A DNA stretch of 64,000 nucleotides from Desmodus rotundus. Taxonomy: Eukaryota > Chordata > Mammalia > Chiroptera > Phyllostomidae. Below are positions 45,666 through 57,415 of the stretch, one piece after another. Position 1 is the stretch's first letter. Every line of letters begins with the position of its first letter. A program made the translations under genes and the position numbers. Under the pieces are notes generated by a model that was given only the letters and a program-made list of their open reading frames with translations, had not been told where the DNA came from and made no database searches. The stretch spans positions 24,691,427 to 24,755,426 of the forward strand of contig NC_071397.1 of the NCBI RefSeq assembly GCF_022682495.2, written 5' to 3'.

Positions 45666-47048
45666 GCTCTGTCTTGGCAGGCCTGCTTCTCTCAGAGGGA
45701 GACAACAAAGAAGCAAAAAAAGACTTTCTTAGCTCAGCTTTGACTATTTTAATAATACGAGCACCTGGAAAGTAGGATACATTTTAAAACTTGAAGAGTA
45801 AATTGGGTAAATTTTCTGAAGAAGGTGGATTATGAGTGACTGCTTTCCCTCTGGGGGGCCGGGCTATCACCCCCACATCACTTAGGAAGCAGGCACACTT
45901 CCTGTCAGGGCACGTTGGGAAGGACTTACCAAGTCAGGCAGCAGAAGGCACTCCTTCCATTCTTCTGAAATGCCCCACAAACTTTCTGTGACCGTTACAA
46001 GAAATCTGACCTGGGCATGAACCAACTGACCACATTTGTCTAAATACAGAGATATTTTCCCCATCCATTTTGAGCTTCCTCTTCCACTTCATTGGATCAA
46101 CGTGTGCATTTGTATGTGGTGCTTTTTCTCTCCATTACCATCGCTACAATTATTCTTACTTTGTACTCTGTTTCTGGCTCACCTGTGGTATCTAGGAATC
46201 CCACAGTGAAGAACCACTTTTCTCAAATCTTATCCTTCTAAAGTCTGCTGACGGTGTCTAAAGCAATACAGAAAATACAACAATGTAATTCTTAAGCTAC
46301 CGTGCTAAAATTAAACTGTATTGAAACTACTCTAGAGAAATCCTTGTAGTACTGGTAAGATTTTATGTCTATTTGTTGCAAAACATTTGAAATACAAACA
46401 GAAATTGTTTGTATTTAAACACTTAGTAAATGGTTCAATGAATATTCTTGTTTCATCAACAATCGCATATGTGAAATAGCCTTTTTGCTCCTTAGTAAAG
46501 ACATCTGGCTTTCTCCCTTTGATCTACCATGAACTCTAATAAGACAAAGTAACCAGACAAATTGTTTTCTTAAATTTCACTTAATCTCTGTGTTTAAAAT
46601 AGAATTTATCTCCTCATAAATAATAAAAGAAGATTTGAACTTTTTTGACTTTCTTATATTGATGATAACTGGAATTAGAATCTTAAATACTTGCCAATTT
46701 TGAAAAAACAAAACAATGTAATATTGGAAATATTCCTATGACATACAGAGTAATGAATTAAAGTGGTAATATTAAGTGCAAAGAGAATCTTGTAACAATG
46801 GACATTATTTTCTACTTAAATAGCTCAAATTTGTTGTGATTGATTGATTTTTATTTACATTTTACTCATTTTTAAGGCTTCACCCAAACATCTGACCATA
46901 TGAAGATAAAATTAATTTCATCTTTTTTACATCCTCAATTAACCTATAGGTTACATCCATTTCTTATCTGTCTCCATATTTGGTTTTAGCTTGGAGAAAA
47001 TTTACAGGGAATTTCAGCAGTATGAATTTGAACAACTAAATTAATTTT

Positions 47049-47258
47049 CTTTTTAAAAGTTATTTATTTATTTATTTATTGACAGAGGTGAAGGGAGGGA
47101 GAAACATCAATGTGTGGTTGCCTCTTGCACGCCCCCTACTGGGGAGATGGCCCATAACGCAGGTGTTATTGAACTAGATACCCCTTGAATGGGAATTGAA
47201 CCAGATACCCTTTGGTTCGCAGGCGGGTGCTCAATCCACTGAGCCACACCAGCCAGGG
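47049..47258 (-). mobile_element. Ves SINE, antisense, with internal duplication
   Basis: (TTTA)n tail side, 'GAAACATCAATGTGTGGTTG', 'GCACGCCCCCTACTGGGGAG' and the terminal 'CACTGAGCCACACCAGCCAG'. The flanks CTAAATTAATTTT (47036-47048) and CTAAATTACTTTT (47259-47271) form a 13-bp target-site duplication with one change. The B-box side segment TTGAAC-AGATACCC occurs twice, 27 bp apart. Confidence 0.93.
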
Positions 47259-47271
47259 CTAAATTACTTTT

Positions 47272-48214
47272 CCTGAGCATCACTTTACTTTGATATAAAC
47301 TGGATACAATCATTCCTCTATCTCAATGGGCTAGAGTTGCAAAAGTTAGCAAATGAAAATATAAGTCAGTATGAATTTCAAATAATTTTTAGCCTAAATG
47401 TGTCCCAATCATTTTTTAGTATAAGTATCTACCAAATACTGCAGGAGCATATTTTGCTAAAAAGTGATTAGCTGTTCGTGAAAAATCCAAATTTAATTGG
47501 CATTGCCTTTTCTCCGACCACTCCTACATGGAGCTGTTTTGGGAATCACATCAGATGACTTATCTAAAATGGCTGATGGATGATGAATACTGAATGCTTT
47601 TTTGTGCCTAATCCTGTGAACTATTAAAGAAACATGACTTCAATTAGACCAATTCTTTGTATTCTGTATCTGGTGAGGAGCCTGATATATTTTCAGTACA
47701 TTAGTAAGTGAATGAAATACAGAATAAATGGTGTGTGTGTGTATGTATGTATGTTCAGGGACTGAAGTGGAGGATTAGTTAGTACAAAAAGGGGAAACTA
47801 ACACAACAGGGAAAATTTACATTCTACTCCCATTTACCTACATATTTAATCATCATTTGAGCACTATTTTGCATAAGTAGAGACCTATAAAGGCCTTGGT
47901 AGATATCGTTGTTCATTCTTCTTTCTGTAGAGAACATTACACATGAACAGTATTAGGATGATAATAATCTTCAACATTGTCAAAAGACTCCAGTAACTAA
48001 ATTTTAATTTCCCTTAGCATTTTCTCACTTTCCAGGGCTGCAATAACTTGAGTTACATTTACGTCCTGTTTTGAGAGTAGCTGTCTTAACATCAGTTTTA
48101 AAAGTCTTTGTATATGTTTATGTAAGTTATGTAAGTGTATATTTAAATACACTGAATATATTTATAATGAATACAGATAACACGCGCAAAGCATGACACT
48201 AGAGAAGGGGTTCA
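47272..48214. other. Single-copy DNA
   Basis: No gene or recognised repeat beyond the GT/GTAT microsatellite at 47731-47754. Confidence 0.45.
47731..47754. repeat. (GT)n(GTAT)n microsatellite
   Basis: Six GT units followed by GTAT repeats. Confidence 0.9.
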
Positions 48215-48450
48215 GCAAACCAAATTTGGCCTACGACCCGGTTTTGTATGGTCCACCCATGAGCAAACAATGATTTTTACATTTTGAAGTATGTGAGGGT
48301 AAAAAAATCAAAAGAAGAATTATAATTTGTGAGCTGTGAAAAATACTTGAGATCCAAACTAAATAAAGTTTTCTTGGAACACAGCAATGTCTACAGATCC
48401 ATTTGTTTACATATTGTCTATGGCTGTTGTAGCCCTATGTGATGGTTAGT
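48215..48450 (+). repeat. hAT-type non-autonomous DNA element (old)
   Basis: 'GGTTCAGCAAACCAAATTTG', 'GCCTACGACCCGGTTTTGTA', 'TAAAGTTTTCTTGGAACACA' and 'TTGTCTATGGCTGTTGTAGC' follow a well-known mammalian hAT-related repeat with CAGGGGTCGGCAAAC-like ends. Family name and element strand are uncertain. Confidence 0.65.
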
Positions 48451-48645
48451 TTCACGCGTTCACTTTGCTAGGCTATTATATTCAGTCATTGACCCAAACA
48501 CTGATCTAGGCATTTTGTAGATGTCGTTAGCATCTAGAATCAATTGACTTTAAAAGAGATCAACTTCCATAATGTGGGTGGGCTTTATCACACCAATTGA
48601 AAGTCTTTAGAGCAATACTGAGGTTTCCTGGAGGAGAGAAAGTCT
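48440..48645 (+). repeat. Old LTR-like repeat fragment, class unresolved
   Basis: 'GTGATGGTTAGTTTCACGCG', 'AATGTGGGTGGGCTTTATCA' and 'CACCAATTGAAAGTCTTTAG' follow a common old mammalian repeat core. I cannot name it reliably. Confidence 0.45.
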
Positions 48646-49879
48646 GTCTCAAGACTGCAGATGGTTACAAATTTTGATGAAATATTTTGTTTTCCCATCC
48701 ACCCAGTGCTACGTTTTGAGACAATTTTCCTTGTTGTCACAAACACATTTTTGCGTGTCTTTGTGTGAGTATATGCTGGGATTTCTAGTTCACCCTTAGG
48801 CTGAGGGTGTACCCTTAGGATTCCAGCTTTATTTGTAGATGGAGCAACCTGCTATTTGATCCTACACTGAAAATATGTCCTGAGCTTTGTTTCCTGTCTC
48901 CATGTGCACTTCCTGCCAGCTTGAGAAACTCGTTTATTAGTTGAGCAAACTTTGCAGGGTGACAGGCATTTTAGTTGTTTACCTCTTTGGATTTTCAAGT
49001 TAATTTAGCTTTTGGTTTCTGTGTATTTCTTTCTTATTCATCAAAATAATAAGAAATTATTTTTCTATAGTTTTCTCGATTGTTAGTAGTTTAGTTTATC
49101 ATATTGTCAGAAATTGACATTTCCTTTAATATCTAGAGATATATATTTATATAGCTAGCTGTTTTACTTTTTAATTTATTAGTGCCTAAAGGTTTATGAT
49201 GGTCATATTAAAAACATACACTGCATCACTTCTCATGACATGGGATCACTCTTTACCTTACTCAGGGGCTTTAACTTTAAATTCCACCTTGTTTAGTATT
49301 GATTTTACCCTTTCAACTTTCAATTTTCCACATCAGCCACATATTTCTTTGCCCCTACTTTAATTTTTTAACTTTTACTTCTTATAAATGTCAAAAACGT
49401 TTTATAGTTGGGCTTTGACTCCTCATGAGAGAATTACGTTCATACCTATTTACCCTGATGAATTAAAATGTTTAATTTTATTTCCTTTATTGTGCTGCAT
49501 TATTTATTTTACAATATTTCTTCACTAATGATCTCACTTTTTTTTTGCTCTTTTTATTAGGTTGCTAAGCATTTGCATTTTTCCCTTGCTAATTTGTAAA
49601 TTCTGTTTTAAGTTTACATTTCAGTTTTTTCACTTTCCATGAGTTTTTAAATCAAGCACATATTTCTCTTTTGTTCTCTTCCTAACAAAAATTTCATCCT
49701 CTCCAGTAAAAATACTGCTTATAAATCCTTGCATATCTTAAACTTGTAAGATGAGACTATTAAAATACTTTTACTTTTCTCCTACCTTCCTCTCCCATTC
49801 TTTGTTTTATTAAAAGCATTTGTAATTTATAGTCTCCCACTCTAATTCTGTGGCCAGCATGTGGATTATCACTGCCTGT
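48646..49879. other. AT-rich DNA, possibly a very old antisense L1 in part
   Basis: 49270-49480 has faint similarity to the antisense L1 endonuclease region (for example 'TTATAGTTGGGCTTTGACTC'). Too diverged to call. No gene. Confidence 0.3.
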
Positions 49880-50027
49880 AGACCAACTCACCCCTTCTCC
49901 TAGGGTTAGGGTTACTGTTAGAGTTAGGGCTTTCTACCCCCCATAGGAAAATAAATAAATTTCTGTTGTTTAAACCACCCAGTCTATGGTATTTCGTTAT
50001 GGCAGTCCAGGTGGACTAATACACAGA
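49880..50027 (+). repeat. 3' end of an MLT1-like MaLR LTR
   Basis: 'AAATTTCTGTTGTTTAAACC', 'ACCCAGTCTATGGTATTTCG', 'TTATGGCAGTCCAGGTGGAC' and 'TAATACA' are the conserved last part of MLT1 LTRs. A 'TTAGGGTTAGGGTTA'-like stretch (49903-49917) lies upstream. Confidence 0.8.
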
Positions 50028-50031
50028 CCTG

Positions 50032-51225
50032 TGCATTACATGGCAGTTAACTCAAAATGGCTTATAAACATAAATGTAAACACAAAACTTTCAAACTTCT
50101 ACAAGATGACATAAAAAATTTAGGTGACCTTGGATTTGGTTGTAAGTCTTCAGATGCAACATCAAAAAAGCACAGTCCATGAAAGAAAAAGTTGGTAAGT
50201 TGAACTACATTAAAACTAAAAACTGTTCTGTAAATATACCCTTAAGAGAGGGAAACACAAGCTGCATATTTGGAGAAAATATTTGTAAAACACATATGTG
50301 ATAAAGGACTTATATCCACAATAAGTAAAAGATTCTTAAAACTTAACAATATGAAAACAAACAATCCAATTATAAAATGGGCAAAAGATCCAAATAGCTC
50401 ACCAAAAAATATATACAAATAACAAAAAGGCCTATGAAAAGCTCAACATCATATGCCATTCGGGATTTGCAAATTAAAAGAAGGAGATACCACACATACC
50501 TGTTAGAATGCCTAATACCCCCCAAAACCTTCATAATTTTAAATGCTGGTATGGATGTGGAACTCTAATTCATTGCTGGTAGGAATAAGAAATGGTATTG
50601 TCACATTGAGAAACAATTCCATAGATTTTTACAAGAAAACATAGTCCTACCATATGATCCAGTAATTGTGCTCCTAAGTATTTACCCATGCAAGTTAGAA
50701 ATTTATGTCCACACAAAACCCTCTACAGGAATGGTTATTGCAGGTTTTTCATAACTGCCCCAAACCACCAAAATATCTCTTAATAGGTGAGTGGGTAGAC
50801 AAACCATGTATACCCATACAATGAAAAGTTATTCAGTGATTACAAAAAATGAGCTATTAAGCAACAAGACATAAAGGGACCCTAGATGCATATTGCTAAC
50901 TGAGAGAAGTCAGTCTGAAGAGGTACATGCTATATGATTCATACTATGTCACATGAAAAAGAAAAACTGTATAGACAGTAAAAAAACCAACAACGAAAAA
51001 CAGTGGTTGTCATGAGTTTAAGGAGGTGGGTGGAGATACAAACAGGTTTTAGCACAGGGGAATTTAAGGATGGTAAAATTTTTCTATATGACACTTTGAT
51101 GGTGGATACATGACATGATGAATTTGCCAAAACGCACAGAACTGTGCAACACCGTGAACACCAATGTATACTATCTGCTTTAGTTACCAATAGCATATCA
51201 GCATTGGCTCGTCTATTATAATAAA
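50032..51225 (+). mobile_element. Old L1 (L1MB/L1MC-like) ORF2 C-terminal region and 3' UTR
   Basis: A long collinear relic. 'GTGATAAAGGACTTATATCC', 'AACAATCCAATTATAAAATG', 'GGCAAAAGATCCAAATAG', 'TTGCAAATTAAAAGAAGGAG', 'GCTGGTATGGATGTGGAACT', 'CTACCATATGATCCAGTAAT' and 'AGAGAAGTCAGTCTGAAGAG' are consecutive ORF2 tail blocks. The 3' UTR follows ('GTGGTTGTCATGAGTTTAAG', 'AGAACTGTGCAACACCGTGA'). Many stops. The 5' end falls directly after an MLT1 LTR. Confidence 0.88.
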
Positions 51226-52751
51226 TGTACAATGATAATGCATGGTGCTAATAAAAGCAGAAACTGTGTAAGAGAGTTAGGGGCTATATGGGAACTCTGC
51301 ACTCTTCACTTAATAAAAATAAAAACAGCCCGGAAAAAAGAAAAAATATATATAATATATACTACCCTATGGCAACTAAAGGAAGGAAATACCGAAAGGG
51401 AAGAGGGGATAGTGTGCAATCCTGTCCAATCTCTTCCTGAGATGGGCTGGAGAAGGGTGCCAGGCTTCGAGTTTGTTGTAGTTCAGAATCTACCGCGGTG
51501 CTCCCGCGTGCAGGCACGCCGAATGGGGGATCCTGTTGCTGGCAAAAAGACCTTTTGTGGCCGGGGAGGTAAAACTTCAAGGCTCCTCACTTGTAAGTGC
51601 ATCTTTCATTATTGTGCTCTTAAATCAGAATTTGTAATTTTCCATTATTTTTCAAGGCATCCTTTCTCTCAAAATTATCTAAGCTTTAGTCCTCAGAAAT
51701 CCTAGAAAGGACAGATAAAAGAAAGTAATAAATAAATATTCTGGCCATAGATAAGAAAAGTAAGGAGGTGCAGGAAGCACTTAATTTACACTTTGTTCAT
51801 ACAGGTCTTTTTTTTTTTTTTTTGTCTGCTAATCATATTTTTTAATGTTCTGCCAGGTTGAAACTGCTCAGATTGATCTGTCTCCCTCGGAATTCACCAA
51901 ATTCTGGAATTCCCTGGGACCTGAAAGATGAAGGCCAACATGAGTCTGATTAAAGCAGGTCATGAGCTTCTTGAATAATAATTCGCGACATGTTAGTGTA
52001 GCTTTTGCCAGGTGAAGGGAGCTGATATATTAATCGGCAACTTTGCAGTACTGTACACGCAAGCCAGGACAGGGTATCTTATCTGAAACAACAGATAAGC
52101 ACTTGTCTCATATCACCTTTTGTTTGGTTGTTTCCCTTTCATTCCAAGTGACAGTAATTAGAAACACTTACCATAGTATTTGAGAGAAACAGAAGGTCTA
52201 TAAATACCAGTCAGATATTTTTGTGAGCTTCTCTGCTTCTCTAAGTGAATCATATGTGGGGCAAAATGGCGAGCTATTAGTCAATATGCTGGGGCTAATG
52301 GGGCTTTAAATAAAATGGTAACATAGCCTTAGAAACTAAGTGTTTCTAAATTCAAGGAATGGTTTGTCTTTACCAAGGAAAATAATATTTTCCTGCACAG
52401 GAGTTATCAGTATGCACCTTCGTTTCCTGAGAGTGCCATATAACAATGTCTTAACCATTAAAATTAATGACCTGGAATAGAAGAGGTCTAAATAGCCCTA
52501 TTAAAACGTTGAAAAAAATTCTATCAACTCTCAAAAAGAGTGAAGTAGATTTTGCACTTATCTAAAAAAGATGCACTTAATGGGACAAAAAAGGTGCCAA
52601 GTTACATAGAATCCAAAATGTTTTTAAACTATTTTTAATTCAAAAACATCTGAATCTTTAAGGACAGCTTCACGGGAACTTTAAAGTAATAGGCATGTCA
52701 TTTTAAGGATCTCATTTTGCTAGTGAATATTTACAGTGTTCAGCTAGACCA
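51226..52751. other. Single-copy DNA with possible regulatory part (51840-52320)
   Basis: No gene was established; the 157-codon open frame 51232-51705 shows no domain. After a T16 run (51808-51823), the 51840-52320 stretch is repeat-free with dense transcription-factor-like motifs, including an inverted CAGATAAG pair at 52078-52099. Confidence 0.4.
52078..52099. promoter_or_regulatory. Inverted pair of GATA sites (CTTATCTG-6-CAGATAAG)
   Basis: Two perfect CAGATAAG sites face each other across AAACAA. CAGATAAG is the extended binding sequence of GATA factors. A perfect 8-bp inverted pair in single-copy DNA may be a regulatory site, but occurrence alone does not prove function. Confidence 0.3.
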
Positions 52752-52945
52752 GTGATTCTCCACTGGGAGTGATTTTGCTCTCCAGGGGACATTCGGTAAT
52801 GTTCAGATACATTTCTGGTGGTCAGAACTGGGGGGTGGTGCTACCAGTACCCAGTAAGTACAAGATGCTAAACATCCTACAATGAACAGGAGAGCCCTGA
52901 CAAGGAATGTCAACAGTGCCAAGGTTGAGAAGTCCTGGGAGAGAC
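52752..52945 (+). repeat. MER20-like non-autonomous hAT element
   Basis: 'AGTGATTCTCCACTGGGAGT', 'GATTTTGCTCTCCAGGGGAC', 'ATTCGGTAATGTTCAGATAC', 'GCTAAACATCCTACAATGAA' and the terminal 'GTGCCAAGGTTGAGAAGTCC' follow the element end to end. The ends are inverted (GTGATTCTC and GAGAAGTCC), as in hAT elements. The family name comes from memory of the consensus. Confidence 0.8.
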
Positions 52946-53545
52946 AAGCTTCTGCAGGTAAATATCAGGGTGTATCAAGAAGTACCAATGGTTTTGGATT
53001 CCCTACTTATTCACTCAAATCCCATATAACTTCAGAAGTCCTTGCAGGCCCCCGTCAGTATGAGGACTGGGTCCCCTCCAGGTACTTTCCTTTGCTGTGT
53101 CTCTTCCACAGGGTGAACTGCTCCGTTCAGTCCTAGAACCAAAGGTGGCTTTCAAAAGTCCAAACTGAAGGTGGCTTTCAAAATTCCATGCCCGGACTGG
53201 CTTCTGAGAAGGGTCTCTTGAAAACATGCTCTTGGAAGATGAAGGGAGGGAGGTACTTTCCTAACCTCTACCTATCACTGCCAAATCAACAGCTATAGAA
53301 TGTCACATGAAATTCATTGTTTATTTATTAGGAAACAAAGAAAGTAAGAAACAACAATTTCCTATTTCAAGAACAACAATTCAAACTTGTTTTAGAAAAT
53401 TAGAATCCACAACTTGGCGATACTCAAATGCGAAAATGCATGAGGCTTGTAGGGAGCAGCAGACATGATAGGACAGAGTATTGACAGAGCTTTCAGTGAG
53501 TTGAATTCTGGTCCACCAGGAGATATAGCTACCCGTAACGTGAAA
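52946..53545. other. Single-copy DNA with a short direct repeat
   Basis: No gene. AAGGTGGCTTTCAAAA occurs at 53142 and 53168, 26 bp apart, a small tandem duplication. Confidence 0.45.
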
Positions 53546-53925
53546 ATTAATATTTTGAAAAAGAACCTCTGCAGATGTAATTAAGGTAGGTTCTTGAGAC
53601 GAGATCATCCTGATGAGAGTCAGCCTTAAATCCAACAGTACATTTCCTTGTAGGAGAAGAGAAGGGGAAAGGACACCTGGAAGGGGTCAGCAATGTGAAG
53701 ACGAAGGCAACGACTGGAGTTATTTAGCCTTAAGTCAAGGAATGCCTGAAGCCACGAGAACCTGGCCGAGTTCTTCCCATAAAGTCCTCAGAGGACGGTG
53801 GCCCTGCCCATGCCTTAGTTTTAGATTTCTGGCCTCCAAAACTATGAGGGAATATATTTCTGTTGTTTTTTAAGGCACCCAGTTGTGGTAATTTGTTATG
53901 ATAGCCCCAGTATTCGTATACTGCT
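53546..53925 (+). repeat. MLT1-like MaLR LTR
   Basis: 'TGCAGATGTAATTAAGGTAG', 'GAGACGAGATCATCCTGATG', 'CAATGTGAAGACGAAGGCAA', 'GGCCTCCAAAACTATGAGGG' and 'TTTCTGTTGTTTTTTAAGGC', then 'ACCCAGTTGTGGTAATTTGT', follow the sense order of MLT1. A solo LTR; no internal region. Confidence 0.85.
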
Positions 53926-55149
53926 GGAGTCAAAGACCTGAAAGACATGAGGGGCATCCCCGGAATGTGCTTCAGGTTTAGGCATCCCCAAAAGCTGAAT
54001 GAGCAATATGTCCAATAATCCCAGGTCATCTGAAGGAAGTTGATAAAGGCAGAAATGAGTGCTAGATTGTGCTAGATGTCTGTTGTGAAGGGTAGCAACC
54101 CACAGCTGGGTGCTGTTTTATGAACAGGAAAGCCAATGCATACCCAGTGTCTTAAGGGGCTGATTGCAACTTGAAATAAGCCAAGGATGGCCCAAGTGGT
54201 GGGCACAGCTTGGCAGTAGTAATGCTCTTTGTCATGTGGAGGGCATCATTGTAAGCCCGAGACTCAGTGGCTTTTGGAAAGGACCCCAATCATCGTCTGG
54301 AGTGAGGAGAAGAGGACCTGTGAAAGCGAGGAACTGCTAAGTCATGGGGTGGGCTTACACTTAGAATCATTCAGGGCCTCTGAAGCCCAGCACCCATTTT
54401 ACCCATTGGAAGGCAATGTATTGATAGCTCATGCATGCATGACTTCTGCAAAATTTACCAAGTTTTTCTGAAAGTCTTCAGGTTGACAACATTACAATTA
54501 CAGTTAATAGAAGATGAAAAAGCAATGGATGGGCAGCAAAAACAGTGTACTCTAGAAAATACTGAGTAATAAGACACAACAGTTAAAAAACTACACCAAT
54601 AACTACTATAAATAGTTTTGCCTTGTTCTAGATCTCAGGGCAAAACTATTTATAGTTGTTATTGGCATAATTTTATTACCATAGGAAGCACCCCATAAAT
54701 TATTATTGAATGGATAAGTTTGTGAATGATGAACAAGTGCTTTGGGGGAGAAAAGTTTATACACAGTTCTTTATCCAACAAATCTCAAATTAAAGCTATG
54801 ATGACATGTTTATTACTATCCATTTTTCTTAAAATGCATTAGTATTCCTAATACATTGTATGAATTCCAAGGCTATTTTCTTTCTAAATCAAAAATTAAA
54901 TAACATTTGACTATATATTAAAATAAATAATTCTAGGGTAAAACATATATCATTGACTATTTAAGACATTTAAATAATCCACAATATACAATCAAAAGAT
55001 ACAAAGATAAAAATAATTTATTAGTCTCATGGAAATATATGTATTCGTGTGTTAATAATTCTATATAAGATTTCATGTTATTTATATTGAAGGTGGTTGC
55101 TTCAAACCAATGTTCTTGAGTATTTGATTTTATTTTAAAAACAAAAGCA
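53926..55149. other. Single-copy DNA with one long hairpin
   Basis: No gene. It contains the 27-bp-arm inverted repeat at 54596-54665. The rest is AT-rich. Confidence 0.45.
54596..54665. repeat. Near-perfect inverted repeat: 27-bp arms, 16-nt loop
   Basis: Left arm 54596-54622 begins CCAATAACTACTATAAATAG. Right arm 54639-54665 is its reverse complement at 26 of 27 positions (one T/A difference at arm position 9). The pairing stops abruptly outside the arms. As RNA it would fold into a hairpin of about 70 nt, the size of a microRNA precursor. A small palindromic MITE or a fold-back DNA artefact is equally possible. Confidence 0.9.
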
Positions 55150-55985
55150 CTTGCAGTCACTTTGGTAGAAGATCTGACAGTTTCTTGTAAAGTTAAGCAT
55201 AAGCCTACCCCATGACTTAGCCACTCCACCCTTGGGAATTTACTCAAAGAACTAAAAATACGTGTTTCTAAAAAGACTTTTATGAAAATAGCATAGTAGC
55301 TTTCTCCATGATAGCAAAACAACAGAAATAGTCCAGGTGTCCATCAATGGGAGGGAGAGGGAATACATTGAAATATTACTCCAGCATAAAAAAATAATAA
55401 ATTACTTGAGGTGCTAAAAATCATAAACTAACCTCAAACACATGCTGAGGGAAAAAAGCTTTACAAAACAATATAGTACATACATACCGTATGGCTCTGT
55501 GTACAAGAAGTTCAAGAACAAGTAAAACTAATTTACGGTGAAAAAAAGTCACAACAGTTGTTGCTTCTGGAGGGTCAGTGGGGAGAAAGGATTTGTTGTG
55601 AATGAACACAAGGAAAGTTTTTGAGATAATATTCTGTTTGATAGTGGTCTGCATTTTACAGGAGTATGCATTTGTCAAAATTCAGTTAATGTTATACCTC
55701 AGACTTGAGTATTTTATTTTTTTTACCTTAAAAGAAAGAAAAAAAGGGCAAATACTGAATTCTAATAATATGCATGTTACAGTGTTTAGGAGCATAGGGT
55801 ACTGATATCTACAATTTGAAAAATATCAAAAAATAGACCAAAGGACTGATTGAGGATGGATTAATATGTAACAAAACATACATGATAAATGGTAGTGATA
55901 GAATCTAGATGGTGGTAATATAGGTATTAAAATTCTTCAGCTCTTCTGTAGCTTGAAAATTTTTGTAATAAATGTAGAAAAAAAT
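55150..55985 (+). mobile_element. Very old L1 (L1M-type) ORF2 end and 3' UTR
   Basis: 'CTACCCCATGACTTAGCCAC', 'CTCCACCCTTGGGAATTTAC', 'AATAGTCCAGGTGTCCATCA' and 'GCTGAGGGAAAAAAGC' are collinear with ORF2 tail blocks. 'TGTTGCTTCTGGAGGGTCAG' and 'TGAAAATTTTTGTAATAAAT' follow the 3' UTR. Degenerate, with deletions. Confidence 0.75.
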
Positions 55986-57004
55986 TTAAAGCACTTTTCA
56001 AGCTCACACTCCATTTTCTAATTAACATTCACAGTGGGACTGCTTAAAAATCATTTAAAATATTTTATTTCCATAGAAACAAAATTTTGTGTAATTCTAT
56101 TTCACTACAAACTTTTTTTCAGCTTGGTTAGTCTGTTTATTAAGATTGGTCATATTTTTACTATTCCTTTGTGTCTTCCAGTTTTTAAATTATAATTTGG
56201 CAATATGTTTTGATCTTCATAATCATGGTTAATTTTAGAAACATATACTACATGACAAAATTTCTTGGCTAAATAGTTGAATCATTAGCCAGATGATGAT
56301 GATCTGATAGACTTCAATTTGCGCGCGTTCAGGAGGCCACTGGAAGCAATTTATGTGGAACCAGGATGAAATGGGAAATCCGCAGGGAGTCAAAGTTCTT
56401 TCTCTTGAAATTCCACTAACCAGACATACTTGTAATGATCTAGATTTAAATATTAATTCCCCTTTATGCAATGATGCAGAAATATGTATAAAGTTCCTTT
56501 CAGTGCATTTGATGAACTAATTAGCATCAACCCAATCATTAAATCATGCAGGTGCTCAGAGACCCTGATACTCGCTGGAACGATTTGAAGACACCATGTG
56601 ACGCTGAAACACAGCAGATCAGCTTCCCACACTCTCATGTTATCATTAGCGTTTGATGGTAGGTTGCGCAGGTTTTCAAAGGGAATTGGTTTAGAAAGTT
56701 CTCTCTCTCTCTCTCTCCCCCTAGACCCCTCCCCCTCTCTCTTTTTCATTATTAGTCAACAAGAACTTACAAGTGGCCTTTCAATTGGTTACTGAAGTTA
56801 TACTGTGCTTCTCAGAGAAAAAGCCTCATGAACAGGCATTTCAAGGACTTGTTACTTGCGGAGAAAGTGATCTGCATAAACCTAGGCTATTATTTTGAAG
56901 GAATATTTGGTATATTAACAGCCACTAAATAAAAATTCAGTCAATAAGACCTATTTTTTAGAAATAAACAAAAACTCAAAGTATTTTATTGTCTTCTTTA
57001 AAGA
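55986..57004. other. Single-copy DNA, possible conserved element at 56260-56690
   Basis: No gene. 56260-56690 is free of recognised repeats and dense in homeodomain-like sites (CTAATTAGCATC, CAATCATTAAATCATGCA). It includes TTTGCGCGCGTTC, unusual in this AT-rich setting. A (CT)n run is at 56701-56716. Confidence 0.4.
56701..56716. repeat. (CT)n microsatellite
   Basis: Eight uninterrupted CT units followed by a C-rich stretch. Confidence 0.9.
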
Positions 57005-57415
57005 TGTGGTATATATATATGTACACATACACACACATACGTACACACCATGGAATACTAATCAGCCACAAGAAAAGATGGAAAACTATCATTTGAGACA
57101 ACAAGGGTGAACATTGAGAATATTATGCTAAGTGAAATAAGTCCGTCAGAAAAACCTGAAAATCTTACGATTTCCCTCAAATGTGGGGTATAAAATTGAA
57201 ACTCATGGGCACAGACAACAGTATGGTGGTCACCAGTGGGCAGAGGGTAGTAAAAGTTAAACAGGGTCATATATGGTGGTGGAGGATGATTTGACTTTGG
57301 GTGGTGGGCACACAGTGCAATGTACAGATGATGTGTCATAAAAATGTACACTTGGAACCTATATGATCATAATAACCAGTGTCACCCTAATACATTTAAC
57401 AAAAAAACTAAACAT
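57005..57415 (+). mobile_element. L1 3' end of a laurasiatherian-type L1
   Basis: It begins in a TA/CA microsatellite (57009-57048), then 'ACCATGGAATACTAATCAGC', 'ATTATGCTAAGTGAAATAAG', 'GACTTTGGGTGGTGGGCACA', 'ACAGTGCAATGTACAGATGA' and 'CCAGTGTCACCCTAATACAT'. This is ORF2's last part and a 3' UTR known from carnivores, bats and relatives. Confidence 0.85.
57009..57048. repeat. TA/CA-rich microsatellite
   Basis: An (AT)n stretch passing into (AC)n-type sequence, at the 5' side of the L1 copy. Confidence 0.85.

Larger units (their letters stand above)
43657..47035. other. Mostly single-copy DNA
   Basis: No gene was recognised. It contains a weak MIR-like patch (about 44700-44815, minus), a perfect short hairpin (44872-44895), a 22-C homopolymer (45644-45665) and an inverted pair AAATACAAAC / GTTTGTATTT (46390-46416). 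Confidence 0.45.

Noticed and set aside
47107..47313. Open frame on the minus strand with a plausible protein look
   Set aside because: It is the translation of a Ves SINE and its flank, not a gene.
49900..49930. Telomere-like TTAGGGTTAGGGTTA
   Set aside because: Only two to three units at the edge of an LTR remnant; too short to be called an interstitial telomere.
51232..51705. 157-codon open frame
   Set aside because: Starts at the tail of an old L1 and runs into single-copy DNA without any recognisable domain.
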